Part shown: positions 1 to 8,248 of the stretch, one piece after another
Layout of the letters: every line of letters starts with the position of its first letter
Numbering within the stretch: the stretch's first letter is position 1
Origin: Candidatus Saccharibacteria bacterium CG_4_10_14_0_2_um_filter_52_9
GTDB lineage: Bacteria; Actinomycetota; Acidimicrobiia; Acidimicrobiales; RAAP-2
Assembly: GCA_903970515.1 (NCBI GenBank)
Contig: CAJCJA010000055.1
Location: 1-64,000 of the forward strand
Length of the DNA stretch: 64,000 nucleotides
Reading direction: 5' to 3'
The notes under the pieces: model-generated
What the model saw: the letters and a program-made list of their open reading frames with translations, nothing else
Told to the model about the DNA's origin: nothing
The model's database searches: none
Translations under genes and position numbers: made by a program

Positions 1-1
1 T

Positions 2-454
<453 letters not shown>

Positions 455-544
455 TCGAGTCCAGCCTCACGAGCGTTAAGGATGTGCCAAACAACGCAAA
501 ATGAGGCACCCAGCCAATAATTACAGCGGTGTAGTCCCTCGGGG

Positions 545-572
545 TAGTCTGGAGCAGACTCTGTCGGGAGGA
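545..572 (+). promoter_or_regulatory. Candidate -10 and RBS for the MerR-family gene
   Basis: A TAGTCT box at 545-550 could be a -10 element, giving a short leader that contains GGGAGG at 566-571, eight bases before the ATG at 580. No convincing -35 is visible. This is one of the units here that seems to use a conventional ribosome-binding site. Confidence 0.4.
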
Positions 573-579
573 TGAGCGG

Positions 580-1038
580 ATGAGTGTTTCGGTGACAACT
601 GGATTTAGCGGACCCACGGTGTGTCGTTTGACGGGCGTGACGTATCGCCAGTTGGACTACTGGGCGCGTACCGACCTCGTGACGCCGTCGATAACTCCGG
701 CCAATGGCAGCGGATCGAAGCGCACGTACTCCTACGGCGACGTCCTCGAAGTGAAGGTCATCAAGTCGCTTCTCAATTCCGGCGTCTCGCTCGCGAGAGC
801 GCGACAGGCCGTCGAATGTTTACGTAGTGCGCTCGGTGCGGATCTTGCGGCGAGCAGTCTCGTCTTAAGTGACAGTGGTTCGGTACTCGCGCACGATGAC
901 GGCGATCTCGTTGACTTATTACGCGGGGGACAAGGTGTGTTCAACATCGTGCCCCTGGGGAGCGTGGTGGCCGAACTCACCTCCACGATCTCGAAAGAAC
1001 AACTCGCAACGTCGGAGAGGGAGCACCGCTCGGCGTGA
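580..1038 (+). CDS. ftsR: MerR-family transcriptional regulator, Rv1828/FtsR-like
   Basis: A 152-aa DNA-binding regulator. An N-terminal winged helix-turn-helix (about residues 8-75) contains the TYRQLDYWARTDLV segment and the wing GSGSKRTYS, which closely follow the actinobacterial Rv1828/FtsR group as I know it. The C-terminal half has the LLRGGQGVFNI effector-like motif of that group and no metal-binding cysteines. In mycobacteria this regulator sits in the garA/gcvH neighbourhood; here it stands just before gcvT-gcvPA-gcvPB, so the linkage to glycine cleavage is kept. The C. glutamicum relative controls ftsZ; whether this one does is unknown. It overlaps the next ORF by four bases (GTGA), indicating translational coupling. 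The symbol rests on recall of family features, not on a search. Confidence 0.78.
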   Translation: MSVSVTTGFSGPTVCRLTGVTYRQLDYWARTDLVTPSITPANGSGSKRTYSYGDVLEVKVIKSLLNSGVSLARARQAVECLRSALGADLAASSLVLSDSGSVLAHDDGDLVDLLRGGQGVFNIVPLGSVVAELTSTISKEQLATSEREHRSA

Positions 1039-1433
1039 CGCCCCAATTCCTGCGTGGTGGCTCTAAAGCGCGTCACCCCAGTGTCAATAGCACGGCATCG
1101 ACGAGTTTCGCCCACCCCAGTGAGCACTTGTTCGCGACCTTGCTCACGCTCTACGGATTTGACTGGCAGTACGAACCAATTGAGTTCCCGCTCGCGTGGA
1201 ATGAACTAGGACAACCCGTGAGGGGCTTTCGACCCGACTTTTACGTTCCCGCCCGACGTCTTTTCATCGAACTCACCGTGCTCGAACAACGACTCGTCAC
1301 CAAGAAGAACCACAAGGTCCGCGAGTTTCGCCACCTATATCCCGAGGTCAACCTGCTTGTGGTGTACCAGCGCGACTTCGCGAAGATACTTCGTCGCCAC
1401 GATCTCGGTTCGCTCGCGGACCTGGCGGCGTAA
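1035..1433 (+). CDS. Hypothetical protein with PD-(D/E)XK nuclease-like core
   Basis: A 132-aa protein starting with GTG inside the stop of the MerR gene (GTGA overlap), so the two are probably co-translated. The centre reads RPDFYVP, then LFIEL, then a Lys-rich stretch with paired KK. This arrangement resembles the PD...(D/E)xK active site of small Vsr/DUF559-type endonuclease folds. The third motif residue is Thr rather than Lys (ELT), so a Lys from the following segment would have to substitute or the site is inactive. The first 30 residues look unstructured. Function is unknown; a role with the regulator or in DNA repair is only a guess. The stop overlaps the putative gcvT promoter box. 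Confidence 0.6.
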   Translation: MTPQFLRGGSKARHPSVNSTASTSFAHPSEHLFATLLTLYGFDWQYEPIEFPLAWNELGQPVRGFRPDFYVPARRLFIELTVLEQRLVTKKNHKVREFRHLYPEVNLLVVYQRDFAKILRRHDLGSLADLAA

Positions 1434-1436
1434 TGT
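1431..1436 (+). promoter_or_regulatory. TANNNT box, possible leaderless start of gcvT
   Basis: TAATGT lies seven bases before the gcvT ATG, with no purine-rich ribosome site between. The box overlaps the stop codon of the upstream ORF. It fits the leaderless pattern seen at many units in this window. Confidence 0.35.
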
Positions 1437-1443
1437 TGCAGCC

Positions 1444-2496
1444 ATGAGCGACCGGCGCCCATTTCTCTACGACGCGCACGTGGCACTAGGGGCGAAGATA
1501 GTCCCGTTCGGCGGCTGGCTCATGCCCTTGCAGTACGCGAGTGGCACAGTCGCCGAGCACCTGGCGTGTCGACGTGACGCGGTCGTCTTTGACGTGAGCC
1601 ACTTGGGCACCGTGCGTTGCGACGGTCCGGGGATGTTCGATGTGCTCCAGGACACCCTCACGAACGACCTCGAAAAGATTGCCCCCGGACGCGCGCAGTA
1701 CACGCACCTCTTGAACGACGACGGATTCGTCGTCGACGACATCATCGTGTGGTGGGTGGGACCTAACTCCTTTGACGTGATGCCCAACGCGTCCAACACT
1801 TCAGGGGTCACTTCGGCGCTGCCGGGCGTGGACGTGACGAGCGAGCGCTGCGTGCTCGCGGTTCAGGGTCCCAATGCCCGTGCGAAGGTCGCCACGGTGG
1901 ATGAACGATTCGCGACGATTGGTCGATTCCACGTCGAGCGAATGGACTTTCGCGGCACTGAAGTTCGAGTTGCCGGCACCGGGTACACCGGTGAGGACGG
2001 GCTCGAGATCGCTGCCCCCAACGAAGTCGCCAACGAGCTCCTCGCGTCGTTGGTGGGGGCGGGGATTACGCCCGCGGGTCTCGGCGCCCGCGACACTTTG
2101 CGCCTCGAGGCGGCGCTGCCGCTCTACGGTCACGAACTGACGCTCGAGTCGACCACGCTCGAAGCGAAACTCGGCTGGGTGCTCGGCTTGGACAAGAAGA
2201 CGTTTCGTGGCAAGGAGGCGGTCGAAGAGGAACGTGCACGTGGGCCGCGTCGTCAACTCACGGGCCTCATCGTTGAGGGTCGCCAGCCCCTTCGCGACGG
2301 CGCGGTCGTTTCCTTCGAGGATCGAGCACTAGGTGAACTCTGTTCGGGTAATTTCTCGCCGGTGCTCGAGCGTGGCATTGGGATGGGATTGCTCCACGAC
2401 GCGCCTGACGCCGGCTCGACGGTGAGCGTTTCGATGCGCGGGCGTGTACTCGACGCGCAGATCTGTACGTTGCCCTTCGTGCGAAAGGTGAAATGA
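1444..2496 (+). CDS. gcvT: Glycine cleavage system T protein (aminomethyltransferase)
   Basis: GcvT transfers the methylene group from the aminomethylated lipoyl arm of GcvH to tetrahydrofolate, releasing ammonia. The 350-aa frame starts at ATG 1444 because the family N-terminus (FGGWLMPLQY) begins shortly after; an upstream extension to 1357 would add residues not typical of the family. Family signatures seen are VFDVSHLGTVR near residue 40, the YTGEDGLEI motif, and GARDTLRLEAALPLYGHEL. The stop overlaps the gcvPA start as ATGA. It forms an operon with gcvPA and gcvPB, but gcvH, usually placed between them, is absent. Confidence 0.95.
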   Translation: MSDRRPFLYDAHVALGAKIVPFGGWLMPLQYASGTVAEHLACRRDAVVFDVSHLGTVRCDGPGMFDVLQDTLTNDLEKIAPGRAQYTHLLNDDGFVVDDIIVWWVGPNSFDVMPNASNTSGVTSALPGVDVTSERCVLAVQGPNARAKVATVDERFATIGRFHVERMDFRGTEVRVAGTGYTGEDGLEIAAPNEVANELLASLVGAGITPAGLGARDTLRLEAALPLYGHELTLESTTLEAKLGWVLGLDKKTFRGKEAVEEERARGPRRQLTGLIVEGRQPLRDGAVVSFEDRALGELCSGNFSPVLERGIGMGLLHDAPDAGSTVSVSMRGRVLDAQICTLPFVRKVK

Positions 2497-3860
2497 ACGT
2501 GGCCGACTATCTACCGCACACGAATGATGAAGTGTCGTCGATGCTGCGCTTCCTTGGTTTGTCGTCGATGGAACAACTCTTCGACCACATCCCCGCGGCG
2601 GTACGGCTCAGTCAAGGCCTCGATCTGCCGGCGGGTCTGAGTGAACCCGACGTCGCTGACTACTTCAGCCGCCTCACGCGTGCCAATCGAGCCCAAGGTT
2701 CCACGCTCACGTGTTTCGCGGGGGCGGGAGCGTATGACCACGAGGTACCCGCGGTCGTCAAGATGCTCGGGTCACGCTCCGAGTTCGTCACCGCTTACAC
2801 GCCCTATCAACCGGAAGTCGCCCAAGGGGTCTTGCAGGCGATCTTTGAGTACCAGACGCTCATTTCGCGCCTCAGTGGCCTGCCCATCGCGAACGCGTCG
2901 CTTTACGATGGCGCGACTGCGCTCGTCGAGGCGCTCAACATGGCGGCCGGCGCAACCCAGCGATCAAAGATGGTGGTTTCGTCGGGCGTGCACCCTCATT
3001 GGCGCGAAGTGGTGCGTACGTTCGCCGCGGGCACCGGCTACGACGTCGTCGAGGTGCCGTTGCGCGACGGCGTGAGCGACTGGGACAGCGTGGACGCGAC
3101 GGGGGCGGCGGCCATCGTGGCGAGTTACCCGAACTACCTCGGCGTGCTCGAGGACGTGAGTGTGGCGAAGAAACTGTCAGTGGCCAATGACGCGTTGTTG
3201 GTGCTCGGTGCGGACCCGATCGCGGCGGGGGTGTTGAAGACGGCGGGTCAATGGGGCGCGGACGTCTTTGTTGGCGAGGGTCAACCTTTCGGGACCCCAC
3301 TTGCCTTCGGGGGACCGTACCTCGGTCTCTTCGCCTGTAGCACCGAGCAGGTGCGTCGCTTACCAGGACGCATCGTGGGTCAGACGGTCGACTCCAATGA
3401 TCGACGCGCCTTCGTCACGACACTGCGCGCTCGTGAGCAGGACATCCGACGCGAGAAGGCGACGTCGAACGTCTGCACCAATCAGACCTTGATGGCGGTC
3501 ACCGCCGCCATCCAACTCGGTTGGCTCGGCACCCAAGGGCTCCGAGAAGTGGCGACGCGCTGCGCCCAAGGGGCGCACTACCTCTTCGACCAAGCGTGTG
3601 CGATCGATGGTGTGCGTCCCGTCTCGACGAGTCCATTCTTTCGAGAGTTCGCGCTGCGCGTGCCCCACGACGCGAGCGAGGTGCTGCGCGCCATGTGCGA
3701 GGACGGCGTGCTGGGCGGGCTGAGCGTCGCGGAGTTGACGAACGGACCCGACGGGTCCCTCGATGACCCGTCGCACGTGGTATTGGTCGCCGTGACCGAG
3801 CGACGGACACGTGAGCAGATCGATCACTACGTGGACGTGCTTCGAAAGGTGGTGCGCTGA
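2493..3860 (+). CDS. gcvPA: Glycine dehydrogenase (decarboxylating) subunit 1
   Basis: This 455-aa protein is the N-terminal half of the split glycine decarboxylase (P protein), which decarboxylates glycine with pyridoxal phosphate and passes the aminomethyl group to lipoylated GcvH. Recognisable segments are FAGAGAYDHEVPA, TAYTPYQPEVAQGVLQ near residue 95, and the DAYEGATAL-like block seen here as SLYDGATALVEAL. The split form is common in Gram-positive bacteria and thermophiles, while many actinobacteria have the fused gcvP. It is translationally coupled to gcvT (ATGA) and shares one base with gcvPB (TGATG), as expected for equimolar subunits. Confidence 0.95.
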   Translation: MNVADYLPHTNDEVSSMLRFLGLSSMEQLFDHIPAAVRLSQGLDLPAGLSEPDVADYFSRLTRANRAQGSTLTCFAGAGAYDHEVPAVVKMLGSRSEFVTAYTPYQPEVAQGVLQAIFEYQTLISRLSGLPIANASLYDGATALVEALNMAAGATQRSKMVVSSGVHPHWREVVRTFAAGTGYDVVEVPLRDGVSDWDSVDATGAAAIVASYPNYLGVLEDVSVAKKLSVANDALLVLGADPIAAGVLKTAGQWGADVFVGEGQPFGTPLAFGGPYLGLFACSTEQVRRLPGRIVGQTVDSNDRRAFVTTLRAREQDIRREKATSNVCTNQTLMAVTAAIQLGWLGTQGLREVATRCAQGAHYLFDQACAIDGVRPVSTSPFFREFALRVPHDASEVLRAMCEDGVLGGLSVAELTNGPDGSLDDPSHVVLVAVTERRTREQIDHYVDVLRKVVR

Positions 3861-5371
3861 TGACGTCCGCTCCGGGAGGACGGGCAGCGTCGGCGCCGTT
3901 GCTCGGACACGAGACCGAACCCACGATGTTCGAGATGTCGGTACCGGGTCGACACGCGTATCAACTCCGTACCACCCAGGTGCCCGCCGTGGCACTCGAG
4001 GAGCTCGTCCCACGCAAGCACCTCAATGCGCACGACGTTGATCTCGTCGAGCTGTCCGAACGGGACCTCGTGGGGCACTTCACGCGACTCTCGCATCGTC
4101 AGTTCTCCGTCGATCTCGGTATGTACCCGCTCGGTTCGTGCACAATGAAGTACAACCCGAAGTTTTGTGACGCCGTTGCGGCGGACCCTGGCCTCAATAG
4201 CGTCCACCCCGGGGTGCCCGCGGAACTCTGCCAAGGTTGGTTGGAGTTACTCGTCACTTTGGAGGAGAAACTATGCGTAATTACGGGCATGAGTGCGGCG
4301 ACGCTGCAACCCGCGGCGGGCGCCGCGGGGGAGTTGACGGGACTGTTATTGATGCGTGCCTATCACGAAGCGAGAGGTGACCTTCGTACGCGAGTGTTGA
4401 TTCCCGACTCTGCGCACGGCACCAATCCCGCGTCGGTGACCCTCGGGGGCTATGAAGTGACGACCATTCCCTCCAACGAACGTGGTCTCGTCGACCTAGC
4501 GTCCTTGAAGGCTGCGTTGGGTCCGGACGTCGCGGGGATTATGTTGACCAACCCCAACACCGTGGGACTCTTTGAAGAAGAGATCGTAGAGATCGCGAGC
4601 GCCGTGCACGAGGTCGGGGGACTGCTCTACTACGACGGCGCCAATCTGAACGCAATTCTTGGCGCGGTGCGACCAGGCGACATGGGATTTGACATCGTGC
4701 ACATGAATCTGCACAAGACTTTCGCCACACCTCACGGCGGGGGAGGTCCCGGCGCAGGTCCTGTCGCCGTGTCGCTGCGCCTCGAGGAATTTCTGCCGGG
4801 TCCCAAGGCAACGCGCGCCAGCTCTGGCGCCTATGAGTGGCGACGACCTTCGCGCTCAATTGGCCGAGTGCACGGCTGGCACGGCAATGCCATGGTGCTC
4901 GCACGAGCGCTGGCCTACATTGACGTGCACGGGGCCGACGGTCTTACGCGCGTTGCCCAGCATGCGGTCTTGAACGCGAACTGGTTGCGCAAACGTCTCG
5001 AAGACACGCTGCCCGCGGCGTATGACCGAATGTGCATGCACGAATGTGTCCTGACCGCGACGAAGCTTAAAGATCAATATGGCATTCGCGGTCTCGACGT
5101 CGCAAAGGCGTTACTGGAGGAGGGCTTTCATTCCCCGACGGTGTACTTTCCACTCATCGTCGAAGAGGCCCTGATGTTCGAACCCACCGAGACCGAGAGT
5201 CCTCAGACCCTCGAAGCATTGGCGCTTGCGGTCGAGCGAATCGCTCTGCGAGCACAGAGCAATCCTGAGTCGCTCCATCGTGCGCCTCAGAGCACGCCTG
5301 TCTCCAGAGTCGACGAAGCACGCGCGGCCCGTCACCTTATCTCAACTGAGGATGCCGCTCAGCGCGCGTGA
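3860..5371 (+). CDS. gcvPB: Glycine dehydrogenase (decarboxylating) subunit 2
   Basis: This 503-aa subunit carries the catalytic pyridoxal phosphate. The expected Schiff-base lysine is K286 in the HMNLHKTFATPHGGGG motif. The GMYPLGSCTMKYNPK block near residue 90 and the DSAHGTNPAS segment are typical of the family. The C-terminus extends about 20-30 residues beyond the core with a low-complexity stretch. It partners with gcvPA just upstream. GcvH, the lipoyl carrier required for function, is not in this window and must lie elsewhere for the pathway to run. Confidence 0.95.
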   Translation: MTSAPGGRAASAPLLGHETEPTMFEMSVPGRHAYQLRTTQVPAVALEELVPRKHLNAHDVDLVELSERDLVGHFTRLSHRQFSVDLGMYPLGSCTMKYNPKFCDAVAADPGLNSVHPGVPAELCQGWLELLVTLEEKLCVITGMSAATLQPAAGAAGELTGLLLMRAYHEARGDLRTRVLIPDSAHGTNPASVTLGGYEVTTIPSNERGLVDLASLKAALGPDVAGIMLTNPNTVGLFEEEIVEIASAVHEVGGLLYYDGANLNAILGAVRPGDMGFDIVHMNLHKTFATPHGGGGPGAGPVAVSLRLEEFLPGPKATRASSGAYEWRRPSRSIGRVHGWHGNAMVLARALAYIDVHGADGLTRVAQHAVLNANWLRKRLEDTLPAAYDRMCMHECVLTATKLKDQYGIRGLDVAKALLEEGFHSPTVYFPLIVEEALMFEPTETESPQTLEALALAVERIALRAQSNPESLHRAPQSTPVSRVDEARAARHLISTEDAAQRA

Positions 5372-5410
5372 GTCGTCGGTCGCGACAAGCCTCTTGGCGA
5401 GTGACCAACC

Positions 5411-5416
5411 TAGAAT
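5411..5416 (+). promoter_or_regulatory. TANNNT box, possible leaderless start
   Basis: TAGAAT ends six bases before the ATG at 5423, with no Shine-Dalgarno sequence between. The unit after gcvPB therefore probably has its own promoter. Confidence 0.45.
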
Positions 5417-5422
5417 GACTGG

Positions 5423-6145
5423 ATGACGAAGCCGCTCATCGGAGTCACGGGTCGACGCTGGCCCGCGTCGCGTCTGGGCGAGTCCGTGCCGGTGGCGATG
5501 TCGGGACTACGTTTTGACCTGCACTTCACCGACTACGTGCACTCAATCGCTCTTGCTGGGGGACTTCCGGTCGAGTTGACTCGCGATGCCGAACCAAGTG
5601 AGATGGTCGAGCATCTCGACGGATTAGTGCTGAGTGGAGGCGCGGACGTCGAGCCGAGCCGCTACGGGGCGACCAACGGCGACCAGTTGGGTCCCCTCGA
5701 GGTCGACCGCGACGAGTGGGAGTTCGCTCTCTATCGGGCGGCACGCCTTCGTGAATTACCAGTACTCGCCATCTGTCGCGGATTCCAGTTGGTCAACGTT
5801 GCGCACGGAGGAACGCTCAATCAGCACGTCGAGCTCGACGAGGGGGCAGGACACCCCCAGTGGGACATCGATGGGCACACGGCCACGCACGACGTGACTT
5901 GTATTAATGAGACGATCATTTCGGCATTGCTGGGTGAGCGCATAGCCGTCAATTCGCTCCATCACCAAACTGTGCACGAACTCGGCGAGGGACTCGTGCC
6001 AAGTGCGTACGCGAGTGACGACGTGATCGAGGGCTTCGAGAGTGCCGACGGCCAAGTACTGGGCGTGCAGTGGCATCCTGAATTACTGCGCGCTCCCGAT
6101 CCAACGTTCGAGTGGTTGGTCAAAAGCTGCACGTCTCGTCGGTAG
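5423..6145 (+). CDS. Class I glutamine amidotransferase-like hydrolase, peptidase C26 (PuuD-like)
   Basis: A 240-aa cytosolic hydrolase of the gamma-glutamyl-gamma-aminobutyrate hydrolase family, which cleaves gamma-glutamyl amides in polyamine breakdown. The nucleophile elbow is LAICRGFQLVNVA near residue 117, the catalytic His/Glu lie in VQWHPEL near residue 218, and LVLSGGADVEPSRYG marks the family near residue 70. The exact substrate cannot be read from sequence. A flavin amine oxidase that could act in the same route is at 53.5 kb, not linked. ATG 5423 is preceded by a -10-like box at leaderless spacing. Confidence 0.85.
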   Translation: MTKPLIGVTGRRWPASRLGESVPVAMSGLRFDLHFTDYVHSIALAGGLPVELTRDAEPSEMVEHLDGLVLSGGADVEPSRYGATNGDQLGPLEVDRDEWEFALYRAARLRELPVLAICRGFQLVNVAHGGTLNQHVELDEGAGHPQWDIDGHTATHDVTCINETIISALLGERIAVNSLHHQTVHELGEGLVPSAYASDDVIEGFESADGQVLGVQWHPELLRAPDPTFEWLVKSCTSRR

Positions 6146-6163
6146 CGCTGACGCGGACGGCGT

Positions 6164-6523
6164 CTAATGAGCGAGCGACATTCCGGCAAGGAACGCGAGT
6201 GCACAAAGCGCGGGTGTCGCGATGACGAGCGTGACCGAATATCCAACGTGGTGTTCTCGCTGAAGGATTGCGGGCACCGCGAAGGCTGACGAAAATGTCG
6301 TGAGTCCTCCACAAAACCCGGTGAGGACGATTGCGTGCAGATGGATGTCGGTGATGCTCGTCAATTGATAGGCCGCCCACCCGGCGATGCCAGTCCCGAC
6401 TACGTTCGCCGCGACGGTTGCCCATGGACGTTGCGTCGGATGCCGTCGACGCACTAGATACTCAGCGACATAGCGGACCACGCATCCCAGCGCACCGGCG
6501 AGTACCACCAGGAACAGGTTCAC
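6164..6523 (-). CDS. crcB: Fluoride channel CrcB/Fluc, second subunit
   Basis: A 119-aa four-helix membrane protein that exports fluoride as half of a dual-topology dimer. I place the start at GTG 6523, overlapping the stop of the upstream crcB as GTGA; the longer reading from 6568 would prepend about 15 residues before the first helix. Diagnostic features are the NVVGTGIAG turn in helix 2 and GFCGGLTTFSSA, the phenylalanine-lined pore motif. The paired, overlapping arrangement suggests an obligate heterodimer. I saw no fluoride riboswitch upstream of the pair. Confidence 0.9.
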   Translation of the reverse strand: MNLFLVVLAGALGCVVRYVAEYLVRRRHPTQRPWATVAANVVGTGIAGWAAYQLTSITDIHLHAIVLTGFCGGLTTFSSAFAVPAILQREHHVGYSVTLVIATPALCALAFLAGMSLAH

Positions 6524-6999
6524 TGCGGCTGTAGCTTCCAACGGAAACGCACTTTTAAACCGAGCCACGCCGCGAGCACGCCACTAAGCACAGCGCCGAG
6601 ACCCACGACCAGTCCGCCCGTGGCTGAGTGGTGCCACACTGCGGCGATATCAACAAAGAGACCAGAGTACGACGTGAAACCGCCAAAGAAACCGGTGATG
6701 ACGAGAAGACGACTGAGGTTGTTGGAATCGAGATTTCGAAGCGGTTCGTGGAGCGCGTACGTCGCGATAAGAACGCCCATGAAATTGATGATCAGCAACA
6801 TCCAAGGAATCTCGCTAAACCATGCGGAGCTGGATGGTTGACCGTAGTATCCGAACGAGCCCGTGTTCGATGAAGCAAAATTCAACCAATTAGATCGAAG
6901 TAAGAGATCGCGAAGAAGAGTGCCGAGTGCGCCACCAGATGCCACTGCGACGACTGCTCGCATCAATTGCTTCGATGTGAGCACGGACTTTGCGGACAT
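6520..6999 (-). CDS. crcB: Fluoride channel CrcB/Fluc, first subunit, with enlarged loop
   Basis: A 159-aa CrcB homologue. Recognisable motifs are GGALGTLLRDLLL in helix 1, NFMGVLIATYAL in helix 2 and GFFGGFTSYSGLF in helix 3. The usual family length is 120-130 residues; the excess is mainly a polar Ser/Gly/Tyr-rich insertion of about 25 residues between helices 1 and 2, plus a short N-terminus. I chose ATG 6999 (MSAKS); ATG 6963 is an alternative, and the open frame continues to 7128 without family-like sequence. It overlaps its partner by four bases. Pore-motif Thr-Thr is Thr-Ser here. Confidence 0.85.
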   Translation of the reverse strand: MSAKSVLTSKQLMRAVVAVASGGALGTLLRDLLLRSNWLNFASSNTGSFGYYGQPSSSAWFSEIPWMLLIINFMGVLIATYALHEPLRNLDSNNLSRLLVITGFFGGFTSYSGLFVDIAAVWHHSATGGLVVGLGAVLSGVLAAWLGLKVRFRWKLQPQ

Positions 7000-7322
7000 G
7001 GATTGAACAAAAGTTATCGCACGAATGTTGAGAGAAAGCACTTTGAGGCGTCCTGAAACACAAACACTGCAATCCGTTGGGAAGATTGAACGGCGCGGCT
7101 TTGAAGTAACCGATTTGCCCTGGCGCAATGTCCTCTCGCAGGTTTCAACATCATGGGGCGTGGCATTCGTAGATCATTCGAATTCGATTTCAACGTTCTC
7201 TTACTTGGTTTCTAGAAATAATCATCGAGTTCGAGTTTCCATATTTTCCAAAGAAATAATGAGAATTGACTGTGAATTCAGTGAGCGTATAGAGTTCACA
7301 GGTTTGTCACAAAGTGCTGCGA

Positions 7323-7328
7323 TATAAT
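7323..7328 (+). promoter_or_regulatory. Consensus -10 upstream of the TasA-like gene
   Basis: A perfect TATAAT lies 60 bases before the ATG at 7388. TTGTCA at 7304-7309 resembles a -35, but the 13-base spacer is too short, so the -35 assignment is doubtful. The resulting leader would be about 50 bases. Confidence 0.5.
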
Positions 7329-7372
7329 TACGATTGTTGAGTTTGACCTACAGATTGTAGAAAAACGTACAT

Positions 7373-7378
7373 AAGGAG
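7373..7378 (+). promoter_or_regulatory. Strong Shine-Dalgarno of the TasA-like gene
   Basis: AAGGAG sits nine bases before ATG 7388, one of the strongest ribosome sites in the window. It suggests high translation of this secreted protein, in contrast to the leaderless neighbours. Confidence 0.7.
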
Positions 7379-7387
7379 AACCTACAG

Positions 7388-8083
7388 ATGAGGCGCCATT
7401 ACCACTTGGCTGGCCGGTCGGCTGCCCTAACTGCGGCGATTGTCGCGGTGCTTGCTTTAGGTTCGACCGCCGCCGTGACGTTTTCAGGTTTTAGTGCAAC
7501 AATTGTGAACAACGCCAACACGTTTTCCGCGGGAACCATGCAGTTAGAAGAGTCCCAAGGCGCCACCACCTGCTACTCGACCGGTTCTGGTTCGGGCGGC
7601 ACCGTGACGTCGACCAACTCGGCGAACTGCGCCATCAACAAGTTGATCGGTACGCTCGACCAGAAGCCCGCGGGTACCCCACTCACCACAACCATCACCA
7701 TGACGAACGTGGGTACGTTGACCGCGGCCGCGGAATCGCTCGCCTTTGGTACGTGCAGCGCCGCAGCGGCGTCCGACGCCAACGGCTACGTCGGTAGCGA
7801 CACCTCTGGATTTTGTGGCAAGGTCGACTTCAGCGTAGGTTACGGCTCAAAGTGCTTGTATCCCGCCAATGCCTCGGCCGCGTGTCCCGCAACGCCGACG
7901 AGTTCCGGTACCCTCGCCGGTGTCGCGTCGACCACCTTCACGAACTCCTCGAGCCCTGGTCTTCCATTGCTCGCGCCCGCGGGATCCCAGACGTACACCT
8001 TCACGGTCATGCTGGACACCACGGCCACGAATATCGATCAGGGTTTGGCAGCGTCGCAGACTATGACATGGAGTCAGTCATAG
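7388..8083 (+). CDS. Secreted TasA/camelysin-like protein with SipW-type signal
   Basis: A 231-aa exported protein. Residues 1-35 form a signal peptide with a basic N-region (RRHYHLAGR) and a hydrophobic core (about 10-30). It is followed by FSATIVNNANTFSAGTMQL, the stretch characteristic of SipW-dependent TasA/CalY (camelysin) proteins, where the small strand after the cleavage site leads into ANTF-x-AGT. The mature part is rich in Thr/Ser/Ala/Gly with paired cysteines, as in beta-sandwich surface proteins. A terminator-like hairpin follows at 8105-8141. The downstream signal peptidase at 11026 is the probable processing enzyme. Fibre formation like Bacillus TasA is inference; a surface or S-layer-associated role is equally possible. 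Confidence 0.7.
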   Translation: MRRHYHLAGRSAALTAAIVAVLALGSTAAVTFSGFSATIVNNANTFSAGTMQLEESQGATTCYSTGSGSGGTVTSTNSANCAINKLIGTLDQKPAGTPLTTTITMTNVGTLTAAAESLAFGTCSAAAASDANGYVGSDTSGFCGKVDFSVGYGSKCLYPANASAACPATPTSSGTLAGVASTTFTNSSSPGLPLLAPAGSQTYTFTVMLDTTATNIDQGLAASQTMTWSQS

Positions 8084-8104
8084 GAATAAGCGCGTAAGTA
8101 TTCT

Positions 8105-8141
8105 CGCTGCCCCCGCGAACTAAAAGTTTGCGGGGGCAGCG
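8105..8141 (+). terminator. Strong hairpin after the TasA-like gene
   Basis: A perfect 12-bp GC-rich inverted repeat (8105-8116 with 8130-8141), extended by a few inner pairs around a TAAAA loop, lies 21 bases after the stop. There is no U-run after it, as is common for actinobacterial terminators. It may fully or partly separate expression of the small secreted protein from the large LamG gene. Confidence 0.65.
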
Positions 8142-8248
8142 AAGTCTTCGGGTGGGTGAGGGCGGTAGGTGTCGGTAATTGCCAACGATGTTCCAATGAT
8201 TTGCGAGGAACAATCGCGCATGGTCTCTTATCAATTAGAAATTCACTT

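Larger units (their letters stand above)
7000..7387. other. AT-rich intergenic region between crcB pair and export module
   Basis: A 388-base gap, clearly richer in A/T than its surroundings from about 7140. It separates the minus-strand crcB pair from the plus-strand export genes and should hold both promoters. A 100-codon frame at 7025-7327 has poor codon quality and no recognisable protein features, so I do not call it. Confidence 0.6.

Noticed and set aside
7025-7327. A 100-codon plus-strand frame in the AT-rich gap
   Set aside because: No ribosome site, mixed codon use and no protein-like pattern; it overlaps the likely promoter of the TasA-like gene.
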